Source: Bryobacteraceae bacterium
GTDB taxonomy: Bacteria > Acidobacteriota > Terriglobia > Bryobacterales > Bryobacteraceae
Assembly: GCA_029975915.1 (NCBI GenBank)
Contig: JARKOC010000177.1
Location: 62,001 to 126,000, forward strand
Length of the DNA: 64,000 bases
Reading direction: 5' to 3'
Shown: positions 51,733 through 59,859 of the stretch, piece after piece
Layout: each line of letters starts with the position of its first letter
Position numbering within the stretch: the first letter of the stretch is position 1
The notes under the pieces: model-generated
Databases searched by the model: none
The model's input: the letters and a program-made list of their open reading frames with translations, nothing else
What the model was told of the DNA's origin: nothing
Made by a program: the position numbers and the translations under genes

Positions 51733-52821
51733 ATGGAACAGCTTTCAGTGGAAACGACGCAGAAAAGGCTCAACTTCTTCGAGCGGTACCTGAGCCTTTG
51801 GGTAGCCGCTTGCATGCTTGTAGGGGTGCTTCTTGGCAAGCTTGCGCCCGGCCTCGTGGACGCATTCAGGCGAATGGAGTTCGGGTCCGGAAGCCAGATT
51901 AACGTGCCGATCGCGGTGCTGATCTGGCTGATGATCATCCCTATGATGATGAAGGTCGATTTCACCTCCATCCGGAGCGTGGGCCAAAGGCCGAAGGGGC
52001 TCCTGGTCACGCTTTTTGTGAATTGGGTGGTGAAGCCGTTCTCGATGGCGCTGATCGGATGGTTCTTCTTCCGGCTCGTGTTCTCGGCATGGATTTCTCC
52101 GGCGGAAGCAGATCAGTACATCGCCGGCGTCATCATCCTTGCCGCAGCCCCGTGTACCGCGATGGTGTTCGTGTGGAGTTACCTGACCGATGGCGATCCG
52201 GCCTACACGCTGGTTCAAGTCTCGGTGAACGACCTGATCATGTTGGTGCTCTTCGCCCCGATCGTGCGGTTCCTGGTTAGCGGAGCCTCGTCGCTCTCCG
52301 TGCCGTTTCTGGTCTTGCTGTACTCGGTGATTGCCTTCATCGTCATCCCGCTGTCAGTCGGTTCGATTCTGAGGGCGTTCCTCATTCACCGTCATGGAAA
52401 GGACTGGTTCGAAAACACCTTGCTGCCGCAACTCGCGCCCATGACGATCATGGCCCTGCTCGCGACGCTGGTCTTTATCTTCGCGTTCCAGGCCGATAAC
52501 ATTACAAGCAAGTTCTTCCACGTCGTGCTGATAGCTGTTCCAATCCTGATCCAGGTCTACTTCAACTCATCGCTGGCGTATGGTCTCATGCGCCTCTTCA
52601 AGGTCGAATTCTCGGTCGCGGCCCCAGGAGCCCTGATCGGAGCCAGCAACTTCTTTGAACTGGCTGTTGCAACGGCGATCGCGTTGTTCGGACCGGGCTC
52701 TGGCGCGGCGCTCGCAACTGTCGTCGGCGTGTTGGTCGAGGTACCCGTAATGCTCTCCGTCTGCGCGGCATGCAATCGGACACGGCATTGGTTTGCGTTC
52801 ACGCCGCCGAAAGCTGGGTGA
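51733..52821 (+). CDS. acr3: Arsenite efflux transporter Acr3
   Basis: From ATG 51733 this is 362 residues with about ten helices. Conserved landmarks: INVPIAVLIWLMIIPMMMKV, then the essential Cys in AAAPCTAMVFVWSYLTDGDP (about 142), and AIALFGPGSGAALATVVGVL near the end. It exports arsenite using the proton gradient, or ATP through ArsA. It follows arsA by 22 bases. Confidence 0.95.
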   Translation: MEQLSVETTQKRLNFFERYLSLWVAACMLVGVLLGKLAPGLVDAFRRMEFGSGSQINVPIAVLIWLMIIPMMMKVDFTSIRSVGQRPKGLLVTLFVNWVVKPFSMALIGWFFFRLVFSAWISPAEADQYIAGVIILAAAPCTAMVFVWSYLTDGDPAYTLVQVSVNDLIMLVLFAPIVRFLVSGASSLSVPFLVLLYSVIAFIVIPLSVGSILRAFLIHRHGKDWFENTLLPQLAPMTIMALLATLVFIFAFQADNITSKFFHVVLIAVPILIQVYFNSSLAYGLMRLFKVEFSVAAPGALIGASNFFELAVATAIALFGPGSGAALATVVGVLVEVPVMLSVCAACNRTRHWFAFTPPKAG

Positions 52822-52825
52822 CGCC

Positions 52826-53164
52826 ATGGCCGGCCCGATTCAGGTCCACGTCGCCGTTGTGGCCGTGTCCGGCGGTGCCTGCGCGGGCAAGCCCACGTGG
52901 GAGACGGCCACAAGTTATCTGCGGCGCCAATTGCAGCGGCGCTTTGGAGTACCCGTTTCAGTCGAGTATGTCGAGCTGTTCAGCCCCAGAAGTCTGGAAC
53001 TGGCGGCGGTTCTTCAGGGGATCGGGGACGGAAGCTTGCGGCTACCCGTCGTACTCGTCAACGGTGAAGTGCTGACATCTGGGACAAAGTTAAACGAAGG
53101 CGTGATCGCAGCCAGGGTGACTGAGCTGCTGCGAGCGTCGTCGTCAAGTTCCCGGCCACGTTAA
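52826..53164 (+). CDS. Hypothetical thioredoxin-fold-like protein at the end of the ars operon
   Basis: From ATG 52826 this is 112 residues. I do not recognise the family with certainty. The pattern VVAVSGGACAGKPTWETATS, a helix, a strand VSVEYVELF, then RLPVVLVNGEVLTSG (with a cis-Pro-like position) suggests a thioredoxin-like fold; there is only one Cys. It is coupled closely to acr3. It may be a degenerate ArsD-like or arsenite-handling protein. Confidence 0.6.
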   Translation: MAGPIQVHVAVVAVSGGACAGKPTWETATSYLRRQLQRRFGVPVSVEYVELFSPRSLELAAVLQGIGDGSLRLPVVLVNGEVLTSGTKLNEGVIAARVTELLRASSSSSRPR

Positions 53165-53184
53165 CCGTGTGGTCCGCCACGATC

Positions 53185-53277
53185 AAGCCGAAGGGCAGGA
53201 CCCGCTATGAGACGAAGCTCATTCCAAGGGTCAGCCCGGTCACGTTAATCCCCTTGCTGTTCGCCACCGTGGGGTGA
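53185..53277 (+). pseudogene. Fragment of a second acr3 gene
   Basis: One plus frame reads KGRTRYETKLIPRVSPVTLI then PLLFATVG and a stop. This matches the Acr3 segment that in the intact copy is KDWFENTLLPQLAPMTIMALLATLV, and is even closer to the common Acr3 form with KFIPRISPITLIALLFTIVV. No start, no other parts of the gene lie around it. It is a remnant of about 30 codons. Confidence 0.5.
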
Positions 53278-53328
53278 CCTGACCGCCCGTCTCCAGTCCG
53301 TTGGGTGGCCGTGCCGATGATTCTGCGG

Positions 53329-53356
53329 TTGCGGTGATGAAGTTTTGGAATATACT
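53329..53356 (+). promoter_or_regulatory. Candidate promoter of the aldo/keto reductase gene
   Basis: TTGCGG (53329-53334), a 16-base spacer and TATACT (53351-53356). The start codon is 21 bases on, with AAGGAGG between. Confidence 0.55.
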
Positions 53357-53377
53357 GCTGTTGCATAAGGAGGCGAT

Positions 53378-54799
53378 ATGATGACTCGCCGTGAGATTCT
53401 CAGCGTGGTCGGAGCTGTTCCCATTGCCGATACCCTGACGCCGGGCCGGCTCTTCGCACAGGCTACAGCCAGGTTCCCGCAACGCCTGCTCGGCCGCACC
53501 GGCCGCAACGTGCTTCCGCTTGCGCTCGGTGGGCAGGCGTCGATTCAGTGGACCAAGCCTGGAATCGACCCGGCAGACATCATCGTTCGCGCCGTTCAAC
53601 TCGGTTTGAACTATCTGGACACGGCCAACGCCTACGGGCCCAGCCAGATGAACTACGGCGAGGCATTCCGCCGCCTGCACTTGACGCCTACCGATACCAA
53701 CTACGACCGCGCCTTGCGCCAACGGCTCTTTGTCGCCACCAAGACGGTCCGCCGCTACGCCCGCGACCCAGGCGGTCAAGGCCCGACAGCCATAGACGAT
53801 TTGAAGCGCTCGCTGACTCAGATCTTTGGCGACGGCAAGGGGTTCATCCCCGAAGGCGCCTACCTGGACTCCATCCAGATTCACAATCTCACCTCAATGG
53901 AACAGGTGGATCAGGTCTATGAAGGTTACGCCGGGAGGGGATCGAAACCTCCGGAGAGAATCGGCGCCCTGGCTGGCCTGATCGACTACCGCGATGGCAC
54001 CAACTATACCGGTCTGAATCCGGAGCGCAAGCATTACGTCCGCCACATCGGCATCACCGGTCACCTGAGTTCGCCTGTATTGATGAGCGCGATTCGCCGC
54101 GACTCGGAAAACATCCTGGACACCGTCCTGGTCGCCTTGAACGCCAACGACCGTCTGTGCAGTTCGCACCAGAACAACGTCCTGCCTCTAGCCGTCGCGC
54201 GCGGCCTGGGCGTCATCGCCATGAAGGTGTTCGCCGACGGCGCCTACTACGGCAAGCAGCCTCGATTCTCGCGTACGCCCGACGACGTCATCCTCTCCGT
54301 CGGCAAACCGGAGGCAACGTCTTGCTCGGACCTGGTCCGCTACCCGCTTTCCCTGCCCGGCGTCTCCTGCGCAATCATCGGCACGGGCATGATCAACCGC
54401 GAAAAGCCCGAAGCCGACCAGATGATGGCCAATCTCACCGCCGCTCTCAGCGACATGCCTTCCGCGATCGAACGCGTGAGGATCGAAAAGGACTCCGAGG
54501 CCCGTCATGGCGCTGCCACCAACTACTTCCAGGAAAAGACGAATACGCTCGTCCAGCCTGCAAAAGTGAACGTAAAACGCGACGGCGACCGGGCTATCGT
54601 CGAGTGGACCACGGCCATGGCCGGCCGTGACCCGATTCGATCATACGAAATCCGCGCCGGCAACAAGATGTTGCTCTCCTTGCCGTTCCGTCCGCAATTG
54701 TACGAATCGCCGCTGTCGGTCTCGCTGCCGTCATCGGCCATCGGCGAGGGCGATGTATCCGTGGTGGCATCGATCGATCCGCCCCGGGCAGCCGTCTGA
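53378..54799 (+). CDS. Aldo/keto reductase-family protein with C-terminal extension
   Basis: This 473-residue protein starts at ATG 53378 after AAGGAGG. MTRREILSVVGAVPIADTL is an export signal of Tat type. The barrel shows LNYLDTANAYGPSQMNYGE (catalytic Asp and Tyr), Lys in VATKTVRRY and His in SIQIHNL, completing the AKR tetrad. After about residue 370 a domain of some 100 residues follows (VDRAIVEWTTAM-like strands, fibronectin-like), absent from standard AKRs. Substrate unknown. Confidence 0.8.
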   Translation: MMTRREILSVVGAVPIADTLTPGRLFAQATARFPQRLLGRTGRNVLPLALGGQASIQWTKPGIDPADIIVRAVQLGLNYLDTANAYGPSQMNYGEAFRRLHLTPTDTNYDRALRQRLFVATKTVRRYARDPGGQGPTAIDDLKRSLTQIFGDGKGFIPEGAYLDSIQIHNLTSMEQVDQVYEGYAGRGSKPPERIGALAGLIDYRDGTNYTGLNPERKHYVRHIGITGHLSSPVLMSAIRRDSENILDTVLVALNANDRLCSSHQNNVLPLAVARGLGVIAMKVFADGAYYGKQPRFSRTPDDVILSVGKPEATSCSDLVRYPLSLPGVSCAIIGTGMINREKPEADQMMANLTAALSDMPSAIERVRIEKDSEARHGAATNYFQEKTNTLVQPAKVNVKRDGDRAIVEWTTAMAGRDPIRSYEIRAGNKMLLSLPFRPQLYESPLSVSLPSSAIGEGDVSVVASIDPPRAAV

Positions 54800-54911
54800 C
54801 CCAGCCGCCTGGGCAAACAGACGCCCGCCGCGCGGTGCACAGCAGCCCTTCCGCAGGCGAAGCCCGGACCTCGAGCCGGATGGAGCGGCAGCGGGGCCCC
54901 GACCGTTTGTC

Positions 54912-56012
54912 TTAGCTCAGAGTGATCTTGCGCAAGTCGATCTTCGACTCGTCGCTCACCCCCAGCCCCAGTACTCCGGCGATTTCAATGAACTCGGGCT
55001 GCATGCGGGCAAACACGCTGTCCTGATCTGGCTTGGCATCGACGATCGGTTCCATGCCCATCTGGCCGCGCTTGGCGTCGATCACTGACAGGCCGATGGC
55101 GTCCACCGCCACAGGATCCGTCGCAAAGTACATCGTCTTGTGCTCCCACAAGTACCGCGCCACCTTGCGGTTTGGTCCGCCATGGTAGGCGCCCATCACG
55201 CCGTCGATGATATGCAATACCACCTTTTGCCGGAAGACGGGCAAGTCAACCACTGTCGGAATGAACATCCCGCAGGCGTTGTTGGTCGAACTCACGTGGC
55301 TGCGCGCCACGTTGTTCACAAAACCGTGCGAAAGGTTCTTCAAGGCGATCGTGGCGCCGGCCGATTGGTGATGCTTCACCACCCCGAGCGTCAAAACCTT
55401 GTTCACCTGCTGGGTCAGGAATTTGGCGACGTAGGACCGGCGGTGGTGCGCGTTCATCGGATCAGCTCTGGCGGCGACCAGCGCCATCTCCATGTACACG
55501 TCCTGGTCATAGCCGTCCATGTCGAGTTGCAGCCCGCTCAGTACGCGCGTCGTGGCTGTCACCCAGCGCACTCCGTCGGGCAGCCACTTGTCCACGCCGC
55601 CCGCCAGAAACTCGGAGCGGAATCGGTCATACGCGAAGATGTCCTGGCGTTTGACGCCGGCCGACTCCAGGCCGGCGATGATCTGCTGCATGACAAGCGG
55701 CGATGAAATCAGGTAGGGCTGGCCTGCGGGATTCACTTTAATGCCAACCACGTCGCCGGGTTCGAAGAAATACCGCCACGCATCGGTCACAGTCGGCGCG
55801 CCTGTCAGTTCCATCATGCCGCGCGCGACCATGTCACGCACCGGCTCAGCCTGATGGCGGCCGGCGATGGCGCTTCCTGGGTGGTTGACGGCAATCACCC
55901 GTCCGGGGAAGGGTCCCGGAATGCCAAGCTTCTTGGCCGCCGTCTGTCCAGCCGCCAGACTGGGGGCCGTTCCGAGAATCCCTTTCATCCATAGCCTGCG
56001 GTTTAATTCCAT
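54912..56012 (-). CDS. DUF362-domain protein
   Basis: From ATG 56012 (AAAGGA upstream) this is 366 residues. The N-terminus (MELNRRLWMKGILGTAP) looks like an export signal. The DUF362 pattern includes GDVVGIKVNPAG (about 98), VNKVLTLGVVKHHQSAGATI (about 215), and HIIDGVMGAYHGGPN near 285 with the ATDPVAVDAIGLSVID block. The family is linked to iron-sulfur or cofactor handling but its reaction is unknown. A longer frame to 56204 lacks supporting signals. Confidence 0.8.
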   Translation of the reverse strand: MELNRRLWMKGILGTAPSLAAGQTAAKKLGIPGPFPGRVIAVNHPGSAIAGRHQAEPVRDMVARGMMELTGAPTVTDAWRYFFEPGDVVGIKVNPAGQPYLISSPLVMQQIIAGLESAGVKRQDIFAYDRFRSEFLAGGVDKWLPDGVRWVTATTRVLSGLQLDMDGYDQDVYMEMALVAARADPMNAHHRRSYVAKFLTQQVNKVLTLGVVKHHQSAGATIALKNLSHGFVNNVARSHVSSTNNACGMFIPTVVDLPVFRQKVVLHIIDGVMGAYHGGPNRKVARYLWEHKTMYFATDPVAVDAIGLSVIDAKRGQMGMEPIVDAKPDQDSVFARMQPEFIEIAGVLGLGVSDESKIDLRKITLS

Positions 56013-56381
56013 GGCCGATCCTTTCCCGTGAATGGCGTTCGCCTGCCACGAATATACACCTTCCAGTACCGTTCCCGGCCCCCTCGCTTTTCTTGGACGG
56101 GTTCGCATTTCCGCACCCCGAGCCGGATCGCATGAGCCCATCTCAAGTCCAAGCGGCGGGTTGTGTGACTCATGACGTGCTTTGATGCCAGGTCTCCTGC
56201 ACACATGTTCCTGCTTGTGCGAACCCGCAAAGGGCGGACAAGGGGATTCACCGCATCAGAAACTCTTTTTCACCTTCGTTCTCAATGGTTTCTGCTTCCC
56301 TCCTACCCACCCTGCCCCACGCGGTTTCCTAGCGTTTTTCCAGGCCCGGACTTTCGATCCAGGCCGGAAAGGAGTGCGGAA

Positions 56382-56426
56382 ATGGAAGACCCCATCATCG
56401 TGATTATCCCTCCCTTCTGGCTTTAG
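56382..56426 (+). CDS. Candidate 14-residue peptide
   Basis: ATG 56382 follows AAAGGAG by 8 bases and reads MEDPIIVIIPPFWL before TAG. The hydrophobic core with an acidic start looks non-random. It may be a leader peptide, a tiny membrane peptide or chance. No other evidence. Confidence 0.3.
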   Translation: MEDPIIVIIPPFWL

Positions 56427-56489
56427 CCTGAAGTGCGGCGGAATCATCCGCCCGGATAAGCTGAATTTGAGAATAAGAACTAAAGTTTA

Positions 56490-56505
56490 ATCCCCAATGG
56501 GGGAT
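56490..56505 (+). promoter_or_regulatory. Palindrome upstream of the CHAT gene
   Basis: ATCCCCAATGGGGGAT, six-base arms around AATG, in an AT-rich stretch. A candidate operator. Confidence 0.4.
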
Positions 56506-56520
56506 CTCTCTGGTAAGATG

Positions 56521-56553
56521 CCTAGGAGTACCTTTTTCTATGGTACTCCTAGG
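56521..56553 (+). promoter_or_regulatory. Perfect 12-bp hairpin upstream of the CHAT gene
   Basis: CCTAGGAGTACC (56521-56532) pairs perfectly with GGTACTCCTAGG (56542-56553) around a 9-base T-rich loop. No T run follows, so it is not a standard terminator. It ends 46 bases before the CHAT start codon and could be an operator or a 5'-UTR structure. Confidence 0.55.
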
Positions 56554-56599
56554 ACTGCTGAATAGTACTATCTCTTCGGCTGAGGATTTCCCCTGAAAG

Positions 56600-59068
56600 A
56601 TGTCATCAACGGCATCAAAGGCTGCCTGGTTCATAACTGCCCTGTTTCTTTTGCCGGGCCCCCAGGCCTTATCCGGCCAGAGCACGATCAGCCAGCGGGA
56701 GATTCAGGCCGGTGAACTTTTCCGGGCCTCCAAATACAAGCAGGCCGAAACCATATATCACGGCGAGCGGTTGGCCGCTGCCCGCCGCGGCGATTCCAAT
56801 GCCTACCTCCGGCTCACTTCAAATCTCGCCGGCTGCCGCCAGGCCCAGTTCGACCTCCGCGGCGCGGTCAAGATGTATGAGGAAGTGCGCTCTCTCGCGC
56901 TCCAGCGGGGAGAGTGGGAGATTGCCGGCGTCGCCCTGATCAACCTCTCATCCGTGTTTTCCTCCCAATGGGAACCGGATGCCTCCGATGCCAGCATCCA
57001 GGAGGCAGCCCGCTATTTGGGGCCAACCAGCCGTTTTTATCCCATGCTCAAGGCGCAGGAATCCGCCATGCACGCCCGGCGCTTGAATCACGGGGAGGCT
57101 CTGTCGGCGGCTCGCGAAGCCGCGGCCGCGGCCGATGCCAGGGGCGATCATTCCCTCGTGGCTCAGGTCTGGGATCGATTGGGCCTGCTCTTTCTTGCAC
57201 TGAACCGGCTCGACGAGGCGCAGATCTATCTCAACGAGGCTTTCAGAATGCGGCGGCTTCAGCGCCTCCCGCTCCTTGAGTCCAGCTACCGGTCGCTGGC
57301 CCGCCTGCGCCTTGCGCAGCGCCGCCCGGCTGAGGCGCTGGTGCTGATCGAAGCAGCCGATCGTGCCCGGGCCACTGCTCCGGCGCGCGGGGCGCCATGG
57401 GTTTGGGAGGCCGACAAGGCCGCCGTTCTGGCTGCCAACGGCGAGTTCCGTCTTGCGCGGCAAGCCTATTCAGCTTCGATCGCCCGGGCGCGCGCTTGGC
57501 GTTCCTCGATCCTCCCAATGCGCTCCTCGGTGCTCGCCTCTGAGGTCACTGCGTCGCAAATCGCCGAGGATTACGCCGTTCTTTTGGCATCGGCTGCATC
57601 CACCGGCGCGGCCCGGCAACTCGCCCAGCAGTCGCTTGCGGTTCTTGAAACCGCCCGCGCCGAGGCATTTCACTCCGATCGAATCAATGCGGCCTGGCGC
57701 AAGCAAATCCTTGGCCCTGAATATGCCCGCGCCCTCTCTTCGCTGCGCCGCGCCGAACTGGAACTCCTCGTTCGCCGCAGCCCGGCGGCCGTCATAGAGG
57801 CCCGCAAACAGCGCGGCGAAGTAGCCCGGCTCGAAGCCCTCATCGGAGTCCAGCAGTCGGATGGACCCGGCCATCCCGCCGCCTCATCGTTCATCCCCGC
57901 CGTCTCTCCGGACGAAGCCGCCATCAGCTTCAAACTCGGCCCCCAAAAAAGTTGGATCTGGATCATGACCTCGGCTGGCGTCCGCGTCGCAACGTTGCCC
58001 CCGGCCGCGGAAATCACCAGCCTCACTTCCCATCTGCGCCGCGCGATCGCATCCGGCGGCGATTGGCTCGCCCCGGCATCCACCCTCCACGACGCCTTAT
58101 TCTCCAAGTTGACGCCCAGTGAAGCCGCGAAGCGACATTGGCGCTTGTCGCTCGATGGCCCCTTGTTTGAGATCCCATTCGCCGCGCTCGCCTGCCCCAC
58201 TGTCTCCGGACGTTCGCCACTGGTGCTGCATCATACTTTCACAATCGTTCCTTCGCTTTTTTCGCCCGCTGGCGCCTCGGCGCCCAAGCCCCTTCAGGGC
58301 CGCTTCGTCGGCGTCGGCGACGCTCTCTATAACCTCGCCGACGCCCGGATGCCCCCTCCCGTCCGCTTGCGCCGGCCTCTTTATCCCTGGTTTTCCATCA
58401 GTGTCGCGGCAAGCGGTGACGCCGCCGAATGGGATTTGCCTCGCATCCCGGGCTCCGGAATGGAAATCCGGTCCGCTGCCACAGTCCTTCGGCGGGCCGG
58501 CGTCGATTGCCGGATCTTGACCGGCGGCCAGGTCAGCATCGAGTCCATCGAAAAGGAATTGATCCACCCGCCGGCGGTCCTCCATTTCGCGGCTCATGTC
58601 CTCGCCACGCCCGATTCCGGAAGCGCCATCGCCCTTTCGAGGACTTCCGCTCTCGCCGGCAGCAGGTTCGCCAAGCCCGGCGAAGTTTTCATCGCGCTCG
58701 GCCGGGGCAAAGGCAGTTCCGTCCAGATGCTCTCCTCTACGAGCGTCGTCTCCCGTCTTCGCGCCCCTGGTTCGCTGGTCGTCCTCAGCGGCTGTGGTAG
58801 CGCCCAAGGCACAGTCTTGCCCGGCGCCGGACTCCAGGGCATGACCCGTGCCTGGCTTGCCGTTCAGGCAAGTTCCGTCATCGGCAGCCTCTGGTCACAA
58901 CCCGATTCGGCCGATAGATTTTTTGGGGTGTTTTATTCCTCCCTAGCACAGGGAGTAAGGCTTAGATCCGCATTGCAGGCCGCGCAGACGGCCATGTTTC
59001 ATAGCCCTGATTGGCGTAACCAGCCTCGCTACTGGGCGGGCTGGATTCTTGTGGGACAGGAAAGTTAG
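56600..59068 (+). CDS. Secreted or membrane-bound TPR-CHAT caspase-like protein
   Basis: This 822-residue protein starts with a signal-like segment (WFITALFLLPGPQALSGQ). Residues about 30-400 form TPR-like helical repeats (ALINLSSVF, VAQVWDRLGLLFLALNRLDE). The CHAT peptidase domain covers about 520-820: His666 in LHFAAHVLA and Cys732 in VVLSGCGSAQG form the expected caspase-type dyad, with the late SSVIGSLWSQPD typical of the family. It would cleave a protein partner recognised by the TPRs. An ECF sigma gene starts 15 bases after it. Confidence 0.85.
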   Translation: MSSTASKAAWFITALFLLPGPQALSGQSTISQREIQAGELFRASKYKQAETIYHGERLAAARRGDSNAYLRLTSNLAGCRQAQFDLRGAVKMYEEVRSLALQRGEWEIAGVALINLSSVFSSQWEPDASDASIQEAARYLGPTSRFYPMLKAQESAMHARRLNHGEALSAAREAAAAADARGDHSLVAQVWDRLGLLFLALNRLDEAQIYLNEAFRMRRLQRLPLLESSYRSLARLRLAQRRPAEALVLIEAADRARATAPARGAPWVWEADKAAVLAANGEFRLARQAYSASIARARAWRSSILPMRSSVLASEVTASQIAEDYAVLLASAASTGAARQLAQQSLAVLETARAEAFHSDRINAAWRKQILGPEYARALSSLRRAELELLVRRSPAAVIEARKQRGEVARLEALIGVQQSDGPGHPAASSFIPAVSPDEAAISFKLGPQKSWIWIMTSAGVRVATLPPAAEITSLTSHLRRAIASGGDWLAPASTLHDALFSKLTPSEAAKRHWRLSLDGPLFEIPFAALACPTVSGRSPLVLHHTFTIVPSLFSPAGASAPKPLQGRFVGVGDALYNLADARMPPPVRLRRPLYPWFSISVAASGDAAEWDLPRIPGSGMEIRSAATVLRRAGVDCRILTGGQVSIESIEKELIHPPAVLHFAAHVLATPDSGSAIALSRTSALAGSRFAKPGEVFIALGRGKGSSVQMLSSTSVVSRLRAPGSLVVLSGCGSAQGTVLPGAGLQGMTRAWLAVQASSVIGSLWSQPDSADRFFGVFYSSLAQGVRLRSALQAAQTAMFHSPDWRNQPRYWAGWILVGQES

Positions 59069-59083
59069 AGCGAGAACACACAC

Positions 59084-59761
59084 ATGGAGTTACCTAAACC
59101 CGGCACCCCGGACCCGAGGCCGCCAGACGACTCCGGCGGCTCGGCTCTCGCAGACCCTGGTACACGCTGGGCATCCCTTGTCGACCGCATCCGCAGCGGT
59201 GATGAAGCTTCCGTCGAGGAGCTCTACAACACCTTTGCGCGTGGCATACGCTACTACCTCTGCCGCCACCTTGGCGCACAGGAATTAGACGATAAGGTCC
59301 ATGATGCCTTCCTTATCGTCCTTCAAGCCATCCGCAACGGCAGCCTTCGTGAACCCGAACGCCTCATGGGATTCGTCCGGACTGTCGTCCGCAGACAGGT
59401 CGCCGCCTTCATCGATGAAGCTGTTCAGACGCGGAAGGAAATCGCTGATGTCGAGGTGGGCGAGCGGGTTCCGGATTCGTCCGTCAATCCGGAGCGGCGC
59501 GTCATCGACGATGAGAAGAACCAGATCATGTATGAGATCCTGCGCGGGATCTCGGCCAGGGACCGTGAAATCCTCACTCGTTTCTATCTTTACGAGCAGA
59601 GCCCCGAGCAGATCTGTAGCGAAATGCGGCTCAGCGATACGCAGTTCCGCCTGCTCAAATCCCGCGCCAAGGCGAGATTTGGCGAACTCGGACGCAAACG
59701 GGTGGCTCGGCCGCCCCTTGTCAGACTTTTTTTGAGAAAAGCCTCCGGCGCGGGCCACTAA
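59084..59761 (+). CDS. ECF-family RNA polymerase sigma factor next to the CHAT gene
   Basis: This 225-residue protein has a Pro-rich N-terminal 25 residues, region 2 (SGDEASVEELYNTFARGIRY through DDKVHDAFLIVLQAI) and region 4 (ISARDREILTRFYLYEQSPE, DTQFRLLKSRAKARFGE). The gene lies between the TPR-CHAT gene and a zinc-finger membrane protein, so the three probably form one operon. Confidence 0.87.
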   Translation: MELPKPGTPDPRPPDDSGGSALADPGTRWASLVDRIRSGDEASVEELYNTFARGIRYYLCRHLGAQELDDKVHDAFLIVLQAIRNGSLREPERLMGFVRTVVRRQVAAFIDEAVQTRKEIADVEVGERVPDSSVNPERRVIDDEKNQIMYEILRGISARDREILTRFYLYEQSPEQICSEMRLSDTQFRLLKSRAKARFGELGRKRVARPPLVRLFLRKASGAGH

Positions 59762-59859
59762 CATGGCGAATCGCACCATCAGTCTGAATTGCGTGGATGC
59801 AACCAGCGCCGGGTCCTGCCCCTCGCGGTGGCTGCCTGTATCATGGTGCTGGAGGGGCT

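Larger units (their letters stand above)
56013..56599. other. 587-base divergent region upstream of the CHAT gene
   Basis: It holds the promoters of the DUF362 and CHAT genes, one 14-codon candidate ORF with a good ribosome site, and two inverted repeats near the CHAT start (listed separately). AT content rises after about 56440. No other gene is supported. Confidence 0.6.

Noticed and set aside
56521..56553. Rho-independent terminator ahead of the CHAT gene
   Set aside because: The hairpin is perfect but no T run follows on either strand, and no gene on the plus strand ends before it except a tiny ORF.
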